Shown here piece after piece: positions 24,977 to 33,277 of a stretch of 64,000 nt of DNA (position 1 is its first letter; each line of letters starts with the position of its first letter). Source of the stretch: Streptomyces bluensis (GTDB taxonomy: Bacteria > Actinomycetota > Actinomycetes > Streptomycetales > Streptomycetaceae); the NCBI RefSeq assembly GCF_014650715.1, contig NZ_BMVM01000007.1, positions 1 to 64,000 on the forward strand, in the 5' to 3' direction. The notes beneath the pieces were generated by a model. That model did not search any database, was not told the DNA's origin, and was given only the letters and a program-made list of their open reading frames with translations. A program made the translations under genes and the position numbers.

Positions 24977-26236
24977 TCACGGGCAAACCGGGTCCGGGGC
25001 GGGCGGTTCCAGGGCGTGGCCCTCGGTCCACAGCTGTCCGGCCGCGGTCAGCAGCGTGCGCCGGTCGTGTTCCGGCGGGCCCGGCCGGGCCGGAAGCAGG
25101 GGGACGGCGGTGCTGGCGCCGGAACGGACCGAGCGGTGCTGACGGGCGATGGCGGTGAGGCCCTGCCCGGGGCCGGCCTCCAGCAGCAGGTGGTCGCCGG
25201 TGGCGAGCAGCGCGTCGAGGGCGGGCCAGAACAGCACGGGGTCCGCGAGCTGCCGGGCCCAGAACTCCGGCCGGACCGCGCGGGCGGCGTCGAGCGGGCC
25301 GCCGGTGTAACCCGAGTACAGCGGCCAGGCCGGTGCCCCGGGCCGGACCGCCGCCACCAGGTCGCGGCCCCGCTCTGCGGCCCGGTTCATGACGGGGCTG
25401 TGGAACGCCTGCCGCGCGGCGGCCCGGCGGCAGGTCAGGCCGTCGGCGCGCAGCTTCTCCTCGACCTCCCGCAGCTGCGGGTCGGGGCCGGCCAGGAGGG
25501 TCTGCCGGGGCGCGTTGACGGCGGCGACCGCCACCTGCCCGCCGGTCGGCAGGTATCCGGCGAGTTCGTCCACGGACGCGGCGACCGCGAGCATGCCGCC
25601 CGGCCCGGTCGCGACGGCCGCGTCGACCCGGTCGCGCAGCACACGGACGGCGTCCGGCAGGGTGAACACGCCCGCGACGGTGGCCGCCACGAGCTCACCG
25701 ACGCTGTGTCCGAGGAGCGCGGCGGGGGTGACGCCCCAGCCGAGCACCATGCGGCCCAGCGCGTACCCGATGCCGAAGAGCAGCGGCTGGGCGCGGGTCG
25801 CGTCGTCGAGCGGCACGTCCGGGTCGCCCGAGAGCCATTCGTCGCGCAGCCGGTGTCCCTCGGGTCCGAGTGCGGCGAAGACCTGGTCGAGTGCCCGGGT
25901 GAACAGCGGCTCGTAGCCGTACAGGCCGGTGGCCATGCCGAGGTGCTGCGTGCCCTGGCCGGGGAAGAGCAGGACGACGGGCCGGTGCCGCGGCGGGCGG
26001 GGCGGGTGACCGCCGCTCAGGGCCCCCACGGCCTCGTCGACGGTACCGGCGACGGCGGCGCCCCGCACGGCGCCCGTGCCGCGCCGGTCGGCGACGAGAC
26101 GGACCGCGCGCGGCAGCCGGCCCGGCGCGTCGTCCAGGGTCAGGTACCGGCGCATCGCGTACCGCCGACGGCTCTCGCGATTCTCGTCCGGCGCCGACCA
26201 CAGCAGCAGATACGGGGCCGTTCGCGTGGGTTCCAC
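24977..26236 (-). CDS. stand-alone acyltransferase (malonyltransferase/DpsD-like)
   Basis: 419 residues: a discrete AT domain with FPGQGTQHLGM near residue 90, the nucleophile GHSVGE and the specificity motif QAFHSP (HAFH-like, malonyl-type). Discrete ATs of this kind occur with type II PKSs (OxyP, DpsD), where they help with starter-unit selection or editing. Here it could work with the Ser-KASIII at 40200. The GTG at 26236 was chosen because GGAGG lies 8 nt upstream; a GTG three codons earlier overlaps that site. It is divergent from the DUF1772 gene at 26437. Confidence 0.85.
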   Translation of the reverse strand: MEPTRTAPYLLLWSAPDENRESRRRYAMRRYLTLDDAPGRLPRAVRLVADRRGTGAVRGAAVAGTVDEAVGALSGGHPPRPPRHRPVVLLFPGQGTQHLGMATGLYGYEPLFTRALDQVFAALGPEGHRLRDEWLSGDPDVPLDDATRAQPLLFGIGYALGRMVLGWGVTPAALLGHSVGELVAATVAGVFTLPDAVRVLRDRVDAAVATGPGGMLAVAASVDELAGYLPTGGQVAVAAVNAPRQTLLAGPDPQLREVEEKLRADGLTCRRAAARQAFHSPVMNRAAERGRDLVAAVRPGAPAWPLYSGYTGGPLDAARAVRPEFWARQLADPVLFWPALDALLATGDHLLLEAGPGQGLTAIARQHRSVRSGASTAVPLLPARPGPPEHDRRTLLTAAGQLWTEGHALEPPAPDPVCP

Positions 26237-26436
26237 CGCACTCACCTCCAGGCTCGACCCGACGAAGCCTGGGCACGGCCTCTCGAATACCCATGGAGGC
26301 GTCCTGAACCCCCGGCTGAGGCGGCCCGGGGGCGCGTCTCTCCAGCGATCCTCCGCGCGTGCTTGAGATCGCCCCCCGACGCTGGGCGCCCCAGGTCGGC
26401 GGCCGTGAGGCCCGGGCGGACGGAGAGCTCTGAGCC

Positions 26437-26907
26437 ATGGACTGGTGGACTCACATCCTGGTGCCGGTGGCCGCGGTCGCCGGCGGTATGGCGGCGGGCG
26501 GCATGATGATCGCCGTACTCGGCGCGCCCCTTCTGCTGACGTTGCCGCCACAGCGGTACGTCGCCCTGCACCAGCTGCTGGTGACACGGTTCGACCCCTT
26601 CATGCCGGCCTGTCTGCTCACAGCGCTGGCGGCGAACCTGGCGTTGGCGGTGGTGGCCCCCCGGGGCGCCGCGCAGGCGCTGTACGCCGTGGCGGTCGTG
26701 TTGCTGACCGGTACCGTCCTCGTCTCGCTGACGCGGAACGTCCCGATCAACAAGTGGCTCAAGACGCTCGACCCCGACTGTCTGCCGCCGGACTTCGACC
26801 GGCTGGTGCACCGGCGGGTGCGCTGGCGCAACTGGAACCTGGTGCGCGCCTCCTTCACCCTCGTCGCGCTCGGCGTCAACGGCGTGGCGATCGGCGTGCT
26901 GATCTAG
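26437..26907 (+). CDS. DUF1772 family membrane protein (anthrone-oxygenase-like), copy 1
   Basis: 156 residues with four hydrophobic helices (about 8-30, 52-72, 78-98, 137-155) and the family signature NVPINKWLK with a WRNWNLVRASF helix. The family includes fungal anthrone oxygenases of the HypC type, which add oxygen to anthrones to give anthraquinones. The ATG at 26437 has GGAGAG 9 nt upstream. Together with the second family member at 29469-29924 it suggests an anthrone-to-quinone step at the membrane, though catalysis by bacterial members is not demonstrated here. Confidence 0.8.
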   Translation: MDWWTHILVPVAAVAGGMAAGGMMIAVLGAPLLLTLPPQRYVALHQLLVTRFDPFMPACLLTALAANLALAVVAPRGAAQALYAVAVVLLTGTVLVSLTRNVPINKWLKTLDPDCLPPDFDRLVHRRVRWRNWNLVRASFTLVALGVNGVAIGVLI

Positions 26908-27045
26908 CTGTACTGCCCAGCCAGGGTCCTTCTGATGGATCTCCGTGGCGTTGCCGCCGCGCTCCGGGCCCCGCCCCGCGGGCGAGCACACCTGGGCGCC
27001 TCTGCCGCGGGGCTCTTCCCTTTCCGCACTCCGGAGGTGTGCGCA

Positions 27046-27921
27046 ATGACGAGCGAACCACGGGCGGCCCTGCGGCCGCCTGAGACCGTCCCCGACGCGG
27101 AGGGCCGTCCCGTCGTCGGCCTGGACATGCCGGCGGCCGGACGGGCGTTGCGGCTGCTGTTCGCGGCCGTCGCCGTGTGGTACCGGGTGGACCGTGACAG
27201 CCGGTTCGACGGGGCCTACTTCCTGCGCACGGTGCTGTGCTGCGTCCTGGTCGCCGTCGCGTACACGGTGGCCTACCGGCTGCTGTCGGCGCGGCTGCTG
27301 GACCGAGTGAGCCCGTGGACGGGCACCGCGCTGTTCCTGCTGCCGTCGCTGCTCTACCCGCTGGACATCGGCCCGGCCGCCCTGCACGACGGGCTGGGCC
27401 TGTACACGCTGCTCGGGTTCGTGCTGTGCCCGCTGACCCGGTACGCGGGCGCCGAGGTGACGGCGTTGCCCGCGCTGGTGACCGGGCGGCGCCGGCACCG
27501 GCTGTACTCGCCGTTCAACATCGCCGACCGGGCCGCCATCGCCTTCCGCACCTCTCCCGGTGGGAGGTGGTGGACGCTTGCCGCGGTGGTGACCGGCTGC
27601 TACTTCGTCGCGGTCTGGGTACTGCCGCTGGCGCTGGTGACGGGCCCGGTCAAGGACGCGGTGGACGGTTACGAGCCGCCCATGTGGTGGTCCCTGGTCC
27701 TGCTGCTGCCGGCGGCTTGTCTGGCGCTGCGGGCCCGTCGTGCCGCTCCGGGCCCGGACCGGCGGACCTGGGCGCTGGCCGCGCTGTTCCTGGTGTGCGC
27801 GATCCCTGCCGGGACGAACGTGCCGGACATGCTGTGGGGCGGCATCATGCTCATCGGCATCGTCACAGCCGTCGTCCGGGGCGTACGGCGACTGCGGCGT
27901 CGTACGCCGGCGGCGGGCTGA
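27046..27921 (+). CDS. polytopic membrane protein of unknown function
   Basis: 291 residues with about six hydrophobic segments (for example VLCCVLVAVAYTVAYRLL, TALFLLPSLLYPL, LAAVVTGCYFVAVWVLPLAL, WWSLVLLLPAACLAL). No catalytic motif or family recognised. The ATG at 27046 follows GGAGG at 9 nt. It is probably co-transcribed with the DUF1772 gene 138 nt upstream, so a transport or membrane-tailoring role in the cluster is possible. Confidence 0.7.
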   Translation: MTSEPRAALRPPETVPDAEGRPVVGLDMPAAGRALRLLFAAVAVWYRVDRDSRFDGAYFLRTVLCCVLVAVAYTVAYRLLSARLLDRVSPWTGTALFLLPSLLYPLDIGPAALHDGLGLYTLLGFVLCPLTRYAGAEVTALPALVTGRRRHRLYSPFNIADRAAIAFRTSPGGRWWTLAAVVTGCYFVAVWVLPLALVTGPVKDAVDGYEPPMWWSLVLLLPAACLALRARRAAPGPDRRTWALAALFLVCAIPAGTNVPDMLWGGIMLIGIVTAVVRGVRRLRRRTPAAG

Positions 27922-27943
27922 GGCGCCCCCTCCTGCGTCGCCG

Positions 27944-27980
27944 CGGCCCCGGCCGCCGGTTCGTCCGGCGGCCGGGGCCG
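27944..27980. terminator. bidirectional hairpin terminator between convergent genes
   Basis: A perfect 16-bp inverted repeat (arms 27944-27959 and 27965-27980, loop TTCGT). It is 22 nt past the stop of the rightward membrane gene and 19 nt past the stop of the leftward MFS gene. Confidence 0.85.
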
Positions 27981-27999
27981 ACGTTGGTCCGCGCGGGGC

Positions 28000-29472
28000 T
28001 CACTTACGGCCGTGCGAGGCGCCGTCCTCCCGGGGCAGCAGGAACACCAGGCCCAACGTGACCAGGACGACGGCGAGTTGGGCCAGCATGGTCACGACGA
28101 CGGCGTCCACGTAGTCCCCCGGGCGCGCGGCGGCCGGATCGTCCACGAGCGCGTAGAACACCCCGCCGGTGACGGCGACGCCGACGGCGGCGCCCGCCTG
28201 CCGGAAGGTGGAGAACACCCCGGACGCGGAGCCCGCGTCGGCCCGCGCGACACCGCTGAGCGTGACGTTGAGGACGGGTGTGCTGACCAGGCCGACGCCG
28301 ATTCCGAACAGCAGCAGGCCCGGCACCACCGCAGGCATCGTGAGGGAGTCTCCCGCGGCCGCGACGGTGACCGTCAGCAGCGTCACGCCGGCCACCGCCG
28401 CGAGGTTGCCGCCGACCAGCACCCGCCGCCCGTGCTTGCGGGCCAGGGGGATCGCCAGGAAGGAGGCGAGCGTGGTGCCGAGCGCCCACGGCAGCAGGCA
28501 CTGTCCGGCCTGCTGGGCGTCGAAGCCGAGGCCGTGCCGGAGGAACAGGACGAAGACGAAGAAGAACCCGGTCATCAGCGCGGCGAGGTTGAACGTCACC
28601 AGCACGCCGGCCGTGAAGACCCGCCCGCCGAACAGGTGCAGCGCGATCAGCGGGGCTCCGCCCGCCCGTTCGCGCCGTCGCTGGTGTGCCACGAGCAGTC
28701 CCAGCGCCGGTGCCGAGGCGGCCAGCGCCGCCCACGCCCACCAGGGCCAGCCCAGTTCCCTGCCGTAGGTCAGGGGGCACAGGAACAGCAGCAGCGCCAC
28801 GGCCGCGAGCCCCACCCCGGCCAGGTCGAGGCGGCGGCCGTCCGGTTCCCGGGACTCCCCCAGGTAGCGGAGTCCGCCGATCACGGCCAGCACACCGACG
28901 GGCAGATTCACCAGGAACAGGGCGCGCCAGCCCCAGCCGAACAGGTCGGCCTGCACCAGAACCCCGCCCAGGACGGGTCCGGCCAGGCTGGCCAGGCCGA
29001 TCACGGCGGCGTACAGGCCCATCGCCGGGCCGCGGCGGGCGGTCGGCACCATCAGCTGGAGCACCGTGAGGACCTGAGGTCCCATCAGGGCGGCCGAGGC
29101 CCCCTGGAGGACCCGGGCGAGCACCAGCAGCGGCACGCTGACGGCCGCCGCGGCCAACGCCGAGGCGAGGGTGAACCCCACGGTCCCGGCGAGGAAGACA
29201 CGGCGGCGCCCCACGAGGTCGCCCAGCCTGCCGCCGGTGACCAGCAGCAGGGCGAACGGCAGGGCGTATCCGGCGAGCACCCACTGCGCCGCGGCCTCCC
29301 CGGCGCCGAGATCGTGCTGGATCTCGGGCACGGCGACGTTGACGCCCATGACGTCGAACTGGTTCATGAACGCGGCCAGCAGAACCACGGCCAGCGCCCG
29401 CATCGGGCGCCGGGTCGCGGGTGCGGTCGGCGGGCCCTCCGGGGCCACCGGGGGCCTGGGCGTGGCGCTCAT
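28000..29472 (-). CDS. MFS drug exporter, DHA2 (EmrB/QacA) type
   Basis: 490 residues with about 14 hydrophobic segments. MFS signatures include the loop 2-3 motif GGRLGDLVGRRR, the early MNQFDVMGVNVAVPEIQ segment typical of DHA2 proteins, and the antiporter motif region GLASLAGPVLGG. Probably exports the aromatic polyketide or gives self-resistance. Its ATG overlaps the stop of the DUF1772 gene 29469-29924 (ATGA), so the two are translationally coupled. Confidence 0.92.
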   Translation of the reverse strand: MSATPRPPVAPEGPPTAPATRRPMRALAVVLLAAFMNQFDVMGVNVAVPEIQHDLGAGEAAAQWVLAGYALPFALLLVTGGRLGDLVGRRRVFLAGTVGFTLASALAAAAVSVPLLVLARVLQGASAALMGPQVLTVLQLMVPTARRGPAMGLYAAVIGLASLAGPVLGGVLVQADLFGWGWRALFLVNLPVGVLAVIGGLRYLGESREPDGRRLDLAGVGLAAVALLLFLCPLTYGRELGWPWWAWAALAASAPALGLLVAHQRRRERAGGAPLIALHLFGGRVFTAGVLVTFNLAALMTGFFFVFVLFLRHGLGFDAQQAGQCLLPWALGTTLASFLAIPLARKHGRRVLVGGNLAAVAGVTLLTVTVAAAGDSLTMPAVVPGLLLFGIGVGLVSTPVLNVTLSGVARADAGSASGVFSTFRQAGAAVGVAVTGGVFYALVDDPAAARPGDYVDAVVVTMLAQLAVVLVTLGLVFLLPREDGASHGRK

Positions 29473-29924
29473 GGCAGCAGCGCCACGGCCAGGGCGTTGA
29501 CGGCCAGCGCGGTCAGCGCGAACGCGGTCCGCAGCCGGTGCCAGGAGCGCCAGGGCGGCCGCGGGTCCTGCCAGTCGGCCGGGAGGGCCGCCGGGTCCAG
29601 GGCGTGCACCTTCTTGTTGATCGGCACGTTGCCGAACTGGGAGACGACCTGTACTCCGACCATGGCCAGCAGCGCCACGCCGAACAGCGCGCGGACGGTG
29701 CCGCCGTCGGCCACGAACAGCAAGGCGAGGTCGGCGAGGACTCCCACCGTGACCACCAGCGGCATCACCGGGTGGTAGCCCTCGCCGAGTTTGCGGTGGA
29801 GTTCCACGTACCGGTCCGCGGGCAGTGTCTGCACCGCCGGCAGCACGCTGACCGCCACGGCGAAGAACACTCCCGCCACGACGCCGCTGCCGATGACGGC
29901 AGCTGTGCCCAGCAGTTCGATCAT
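29469..29924 (-). CDS. DUF1772 family membrane protein (anthrone-oxygenase-like), copy 2
   Basis: 151 residues, four hydrophobic helices and the same signature as copy 1 (FGNVPINKKVHALD, then WHRLRTAFALTALAVN). The two copies are clearly paralogous but only moderately similar, so they may act on different substrates or as a heteromer. The ATG at 29924 has GTGAGGGG closely upstream. First gene of a leftward pair with the MFS exporter, divergent from the asparagine-synthetase-like gene. Confidence 0.8.
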   Translation of the reverse strand: MIELLGTAAVIGSGVVAGVFFAVAVSVLPAVQTLPADRYVELHRKLGEGYHPVMPLVVTVGVLADLALLFVADGGTVRALFGVALLAMVGVQVVSQFGNVPINKKVHALDPAALPADWQDPRPPWRSWHRLRTAFALTALAVNALAVALLP

Positions 29925-30012
29925 GGGCCCCTCACTTCCGCGCCCGCCCCGCGGCGGACGACGACTGATGGCGACGGATGACACGACGTCGCTGGACAGT
30001 GCCCGCGCGGCC

Positions 30013-30041
30013 TCAAGACCCATTCGAGCCGGGCTCGACAC
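30013..30041. promoter_or_regulatory. candidate SARP-binding site: three 7-mers with 11-nt period
   Basis: TCAAGAC (30013), TCGAGCC (30024) and TCGACAC (30035) repeat at exactly 11 nt with 4-nt spacers, the arrangement recognised by SARP activators. The last two also form the palindrome TCGAGC-CGG-GCTCGA. The site lies in the 335-bp divergent gap 29925-30259, 89 nt from the DUF1772 start and about 219 nt from the synthetase start. It could serve either side; no clear -10 box is visible 8 nt beyond it. The rest of the gap shows no gene. Confidence 0.6.
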
Positions 30042-30259
30042 CGGCCCCGCGTCCGGGGCGGGGCCAGTGCGCTCCATCGTGGCTCGACAAACGCCCGAGG
30101 GGTGCCGGACAGCCTGTCGGCACCGGTCGCGCCGAGCCGTGTGCGGCCCGCGTCCGCCGTACGCGCCGTACGTCGCCGGAGAGCGCGTCCCGCCCTCCGC
30201 CGCCGGGCGTGCGGTGCGGCTTCACCGCCCCGGCCGACATCCCAACACGAGGAGCGCAC

Positions 30260-32122
30260 ATGTCTGGTATCGCCGGATGGGTCGACCACCGTCGCGACCT
30301 GACGCGCGAGCGGGCCACCGTCCGCGCGATGACCGCGACCATGGCCTGCCGCGGCCCCGACGGAGAGGGACTGTGGTCCAGCGAGCGCGCGGTGCTCGGC
30401 CACCGCCGGCAGATCACCGTGGCCCCGCAGGCGCCGCCCGAACCGGTCGCGTTCCTCTCCGACGGCGAGACGGTGGCGGTGGCCGCGCTCGACGGGGAGA
30501 TCTACAACGCGGCCGGGCTGCGCCGGGAACTGGAGGCGTGCGGGCACCGCTTCCGCGGCGACGGTCACACCGAGGTCGTCCTCGCCGCCTACCTGCGCTG
30601 GGGCGCGGACTGCGTACGGCGGCTGGTGGGCGTCTTCGGCATCGCCGTGTGGGACCACCGCGCCCAGGAACTGCTGCTGGCCCGGGACCGGCTCGGCAAC
30701 AAGCCGATGTTCTACCACCCCACCGAGCACGGAGTGGTCTTCGGCTCGGAGCGCAAGGCGATCCTGGCCCATCCGCTCGTTGAGCCGGTCGTCGACCTGG
30801 ACGGCCTGCGGGAGATCCTCTCGTACGCCGGGACGCCCGGGCACGGTGTCTTCCGCGGGATGCACCAAGTCCGCCCCGGCCATCTGGTGCGGGTCAGCCG
30901 CGCGGGCCTGCGCGAGGAGACGTACTGGGCGCTGGAGGCCCGGGAGCACACCGACGACCTGGACACCACCGTGCGCACCGTACGGGAGTTGCTGGAGCAG
31001 GCGGTGGCCGAGCAGCTGGACGCCGACGTGCCGCTGTGCCTGATGCTGTCGGGCGGTCTCGACTCCAGCGGGGTGACCGCGCTCGCCGCCCGGGCGCTGC
31101 GTGAGCGGGGCGCGCCGCCGCTCAGGACGTTCACCGCCTCCTTCCGCCAGGAGGAGGAGTTCCAGGCCGACGAGGTGTGGTCGACGCCGGACGCCCCCTA
31201 CGCACGGGAACTGGTCGAGAAGGTCGGTGCCGAGCACACCGACGTGGTGCTCGGCACGGAGGACCTGCTGGATCCCGTGGTGAAGGCCAACACCCTGCGG
31301 GCGAAGGACGTGCCGAGTCCGCTGGGCAACATGAACACCTCGCTGTACGTGCTCTTCCGGGCGATCCGGGAGCACGCCGACGTGGCGGTCCTCGGCGACG
31401 CCGCCGACGGGATCTTCGGCGGCACCATGTGGATGTCCATGCCGCCGCTGCTCAAGGCGCGGACGTTCCCGTGGACGGCGATGGCGCAGTGGAGCGGCGG
31501 CCGCAACGGGATGGGCACCGACCTGCTGGAGGCCGGACTGCTGGCCAAGCTGGACGTGCCCGGCTACTGCTCCGACCGCTACCAGGAGGCGATGGCACGC
31601 GTCCCGCACGTGCCCGGGGCCTCCGGCGAGGAGCGCCGGATGCGGGAGATCTGGTACCTCAACGTCACCAGTTGGCTGGAGACCCTGCTGCCGCACAGCG
31701 AGTCGGTGGCGCAGTCGCTGGGCCTGGCCCTACGCCTGCCGTACTGCGACCACCGGCTGGTCGAGTACGTGTTCAACGCGCCGTGGTCGATGAAGGGCTT
31801 CGACGGCCGGGAGAAGAGCCTGCTGCGCGCGGCGCTCACCGACGTCCTGCCCGAGTCGATCCTGCAGCGGCGCAAGTCGCCCTACCCGGTGACACAGGAC
31901 GTCGCGTACGCGCGCGCCCTGTGCGACGGACTGCGCCGCCTGGCGGCAGACCGTGACGCGCCGGCCGCCGGGCTGATCGACACCGAGGCGGCCCGGGTGT
32001 TCACCGAGGACCCCGAGGCCCTGGTCACCGGACCTCGTGCCTGGGTGGCCCGCACCCACGTCGAGATGCTCTTCCAGCTCAACGACTGGCTGGACCGCTA
32101 CCGGGTCCGCCTGGCCCTGTGA
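30260..32122 (+). CDS. asparagine-synthetase-like amide synthetase with Cys2 replaced by Ser
   Basis: 620 residues: an N-terminal class II glutaminase-like domain (about 1-210) and a C-terminal ATP-dependent synthetase domain with the PP-loop LSGGLDSSG (about 260). Homologues in aromatic polyketide clusters (OxyD, FdmV, PdmN, XanA types) form amides on the polyketide or its starter. The protein starts MSGIAGW where the family has MCGIAGW: the codon at 30263 is TCT, so the catalytic N-terminal cysteine is absent. Glutamine hydrolysis should be lost, and free ammonia or an amine may be the donor. Start supported by GAGGAG 6 nt upstream. Probably first in the rightward series to 34665. Confidence 0.88.
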   Translation: MSGIAGWVDHRRDLTRERATVRAMTATMACRGPDGEGLWSSERAVLGHRRQITVAPQAPPEPVAFLSDGETVAVAALDGEIYNAAGLRRELEACGHRFRGDGHTEVVLAAYLRWGADCVRRLVGVFGIAVWDHRAQELLLARDRLGNKPMFYHPTEHGVVFGSERKAILAHPLVEPVVDLDGLREILSYAGTPGHGVFRGMHQVRPGHLVRVSRAGLREETYWALEAREHTDDLDTTVRTVRELLEQAVAEQLDADVPLCLMLSGGLDSSGVTALAARALRERGAPPLRTFTASFRQEEEFQADEVWSTPDAPYARELVEKVGAEHTDVVLGTEDLLDPVVKANTLRAKDVPSPLGNMNTSLYVLFRAIREHADVAVLGDAADGIFGGTMWMSMPPLLKARTFPWTAMAQWSGGRNGMGTDLLEAGLLAKLDVPGYCSDRYQEAMARVPHVPGASGEERRMREIWYLNVTSWLETLLPHSESVAQSLGLALRLPYCDHRLVEYVFNAPWSMKGFDGREKSLLRAALTDVLPESILQRRKSPYPVTQDVAYARALCDGLRRLAADRDAPAAGLIDTEAARVFTEDPEALVTGPRAWVARTHVEMLFQLNDWLDRYRVRLAL

Positions 32123-32175
32123 GCCCTCAGGCGGCCCACCGTTCTTCCATCCGTCCACATCCCAGGGAGTTCCGC

Positions 32176-33219
32176 ATGCCCGACACGCACGCCCCCAGCG
32201 CGTCCGACGCCACGGACGCCCCCGACGCCGCCGCCCTGCTGGAGCTCGGGCAGAGCTACTGGGCGTCCAAGACGCTGCTCAGCGCCGTCGAACTCGGACT
32301 GTTCAGCCTGCTGGCCGAAAAGCCGGCGCCGGAACCGGAGATCCGTGAGCGGCTCTCGCTGCACCCTCGCGCCACCCGCGACTTCCTGGACGCGCTGGTC
32401 GGTCTCGGCGCGCTGGAGCGCGAGGGCGACGTCTACCGCAACAGCCCCGCCGCCGACCTCTACCTCGACCAGGCCAAGCTGCCCTACCGGGGCGGCTTCC
32501 TGAAGATGCTGAACTGGCAGTTCAACCTGTGGGCGCAGCTGACGGACCTGCTGCGCACCGGCGCTCCGCAGACGAAGGGGCCCACGCGTTTCGACGACTT
32601 CTACTCCAAGCCGGAGGCGGTCCGCGGCTTCATGATCGCCATGGACGGCGCCAACGCGCTGGTCGGGCCCGCGCTGGCCAAGGAGTTCGACTGGAGCGGC
32701 CGCGCCTCGTTCATCGACGTCGGCGGCGCCCGGGGCAACCTCGCCGCCGCGATCGTGAAGGAGCACCCACACCTGCGGGGCGGCAGCTTCGACCTGCCGC
32801 CGGTGGAGCCGTTCTTCGCCGAGCACGTGGCCCGGCTCGGTCTCGCGGACCGGCTCGACTTCCACGCCGGCGACTTCTTCACCGGTCCGATGCCCTCCGC
32901 CGACGTGCTGATCTTCGGCCACGTCCTGCACGACTGGAACGACGAACAGCGCCTGACCCTGCTGCGCAAGGCCTACGACGCGCTGCCCGCGGGCGGTGCG
33001 GTCCTCATCTACGACGCCCTCATCGACGACGAGCGGCGCGACCCGAAGAACCTGCTGCTCAGCCTGAACATGCAGTTGGTCACCGCGGGCGGCTCCGAGT
33101 ACACCGGCGCCGACTGCCGCGGCTGGCTCGCGCAGGCGGGTTTCGAGCGCACCGAGACGCTGCCGCTGACGGACGCCGACTCCCTGATCGTCGGCCACAA
33201 GGGCGGCACGGCCGCCTAG
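32176..33219 (+). CDS. SAM-dependent O-methyltransferase (TcmO/acetylserotonin-MT family)
   Basis: 347 residues. An N-terminal winged-helix dimerisation domain (about 15-110) is followed by a Rossmann SAM domain with FIDVGGARGNLA (SAM loop), the GDFF motif and the catalytic-type HVLHDWNDE. The fold is complete, unlike the other methyltransferase-like gene of this cluster. It should methylate a phenolic hydroxyl of the aromatic polyketide. ATG at 32176 with AGGGAG about 7 nt upstream, 53 nt after the synthetase gene. Confidence 0.9.
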   Translation: MPDTHAPSASDATDAPDAAALLELGQSYWASKTLLSAVELGLFSLLAEKPAPEPEIRERLSLHPRATRDFLDALVGLGALEREGDVYRNSPAADLYLDQAKLPYRGGFLKMLNWQFNLWAQLTDLLRTGAPQTKGPTRFDDFYSKPEAVRGFMIAMDGANALVGPALAKEFDWSGRASFIDVGGARGNLAAAIVKEHPHLRGGSFDLPPVEPFFAEHVARLGLADRLDFHAGDFFTGPMPSADVLIFGHVLHDWNDEQRLTLLRKAYDALPAGGAVLIYDALIDDERRDPKNLLLSLNMQLVTAGGSEYTGADCRGWLAQAGFERTETLPLTDADSLIVGHKGGTAA

Positions 33220-33277
33220 GCCCTGCCCCGGCTGTCCCCCATCGACGTATGCCCCACCCCGTAAGGAGACCCGTACC

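Noticed and set aside
26283..26311. Third possible SARP triplet (TCGAATA, TGGAGGC, TGAACCC at 11-nt steps)
   Set aside because: The spacing fits and the divergent promoter location is attractive, but the heptamers agree too poorly with each other and with the two better sites.
24896..26506. 536-codon rightward frame opposite the acyltransferase
   Set aside because: Low-complexity Gly/Arg/Glu/Gln sequence; the minus strand carries GHSVGE and the other AT motifs.
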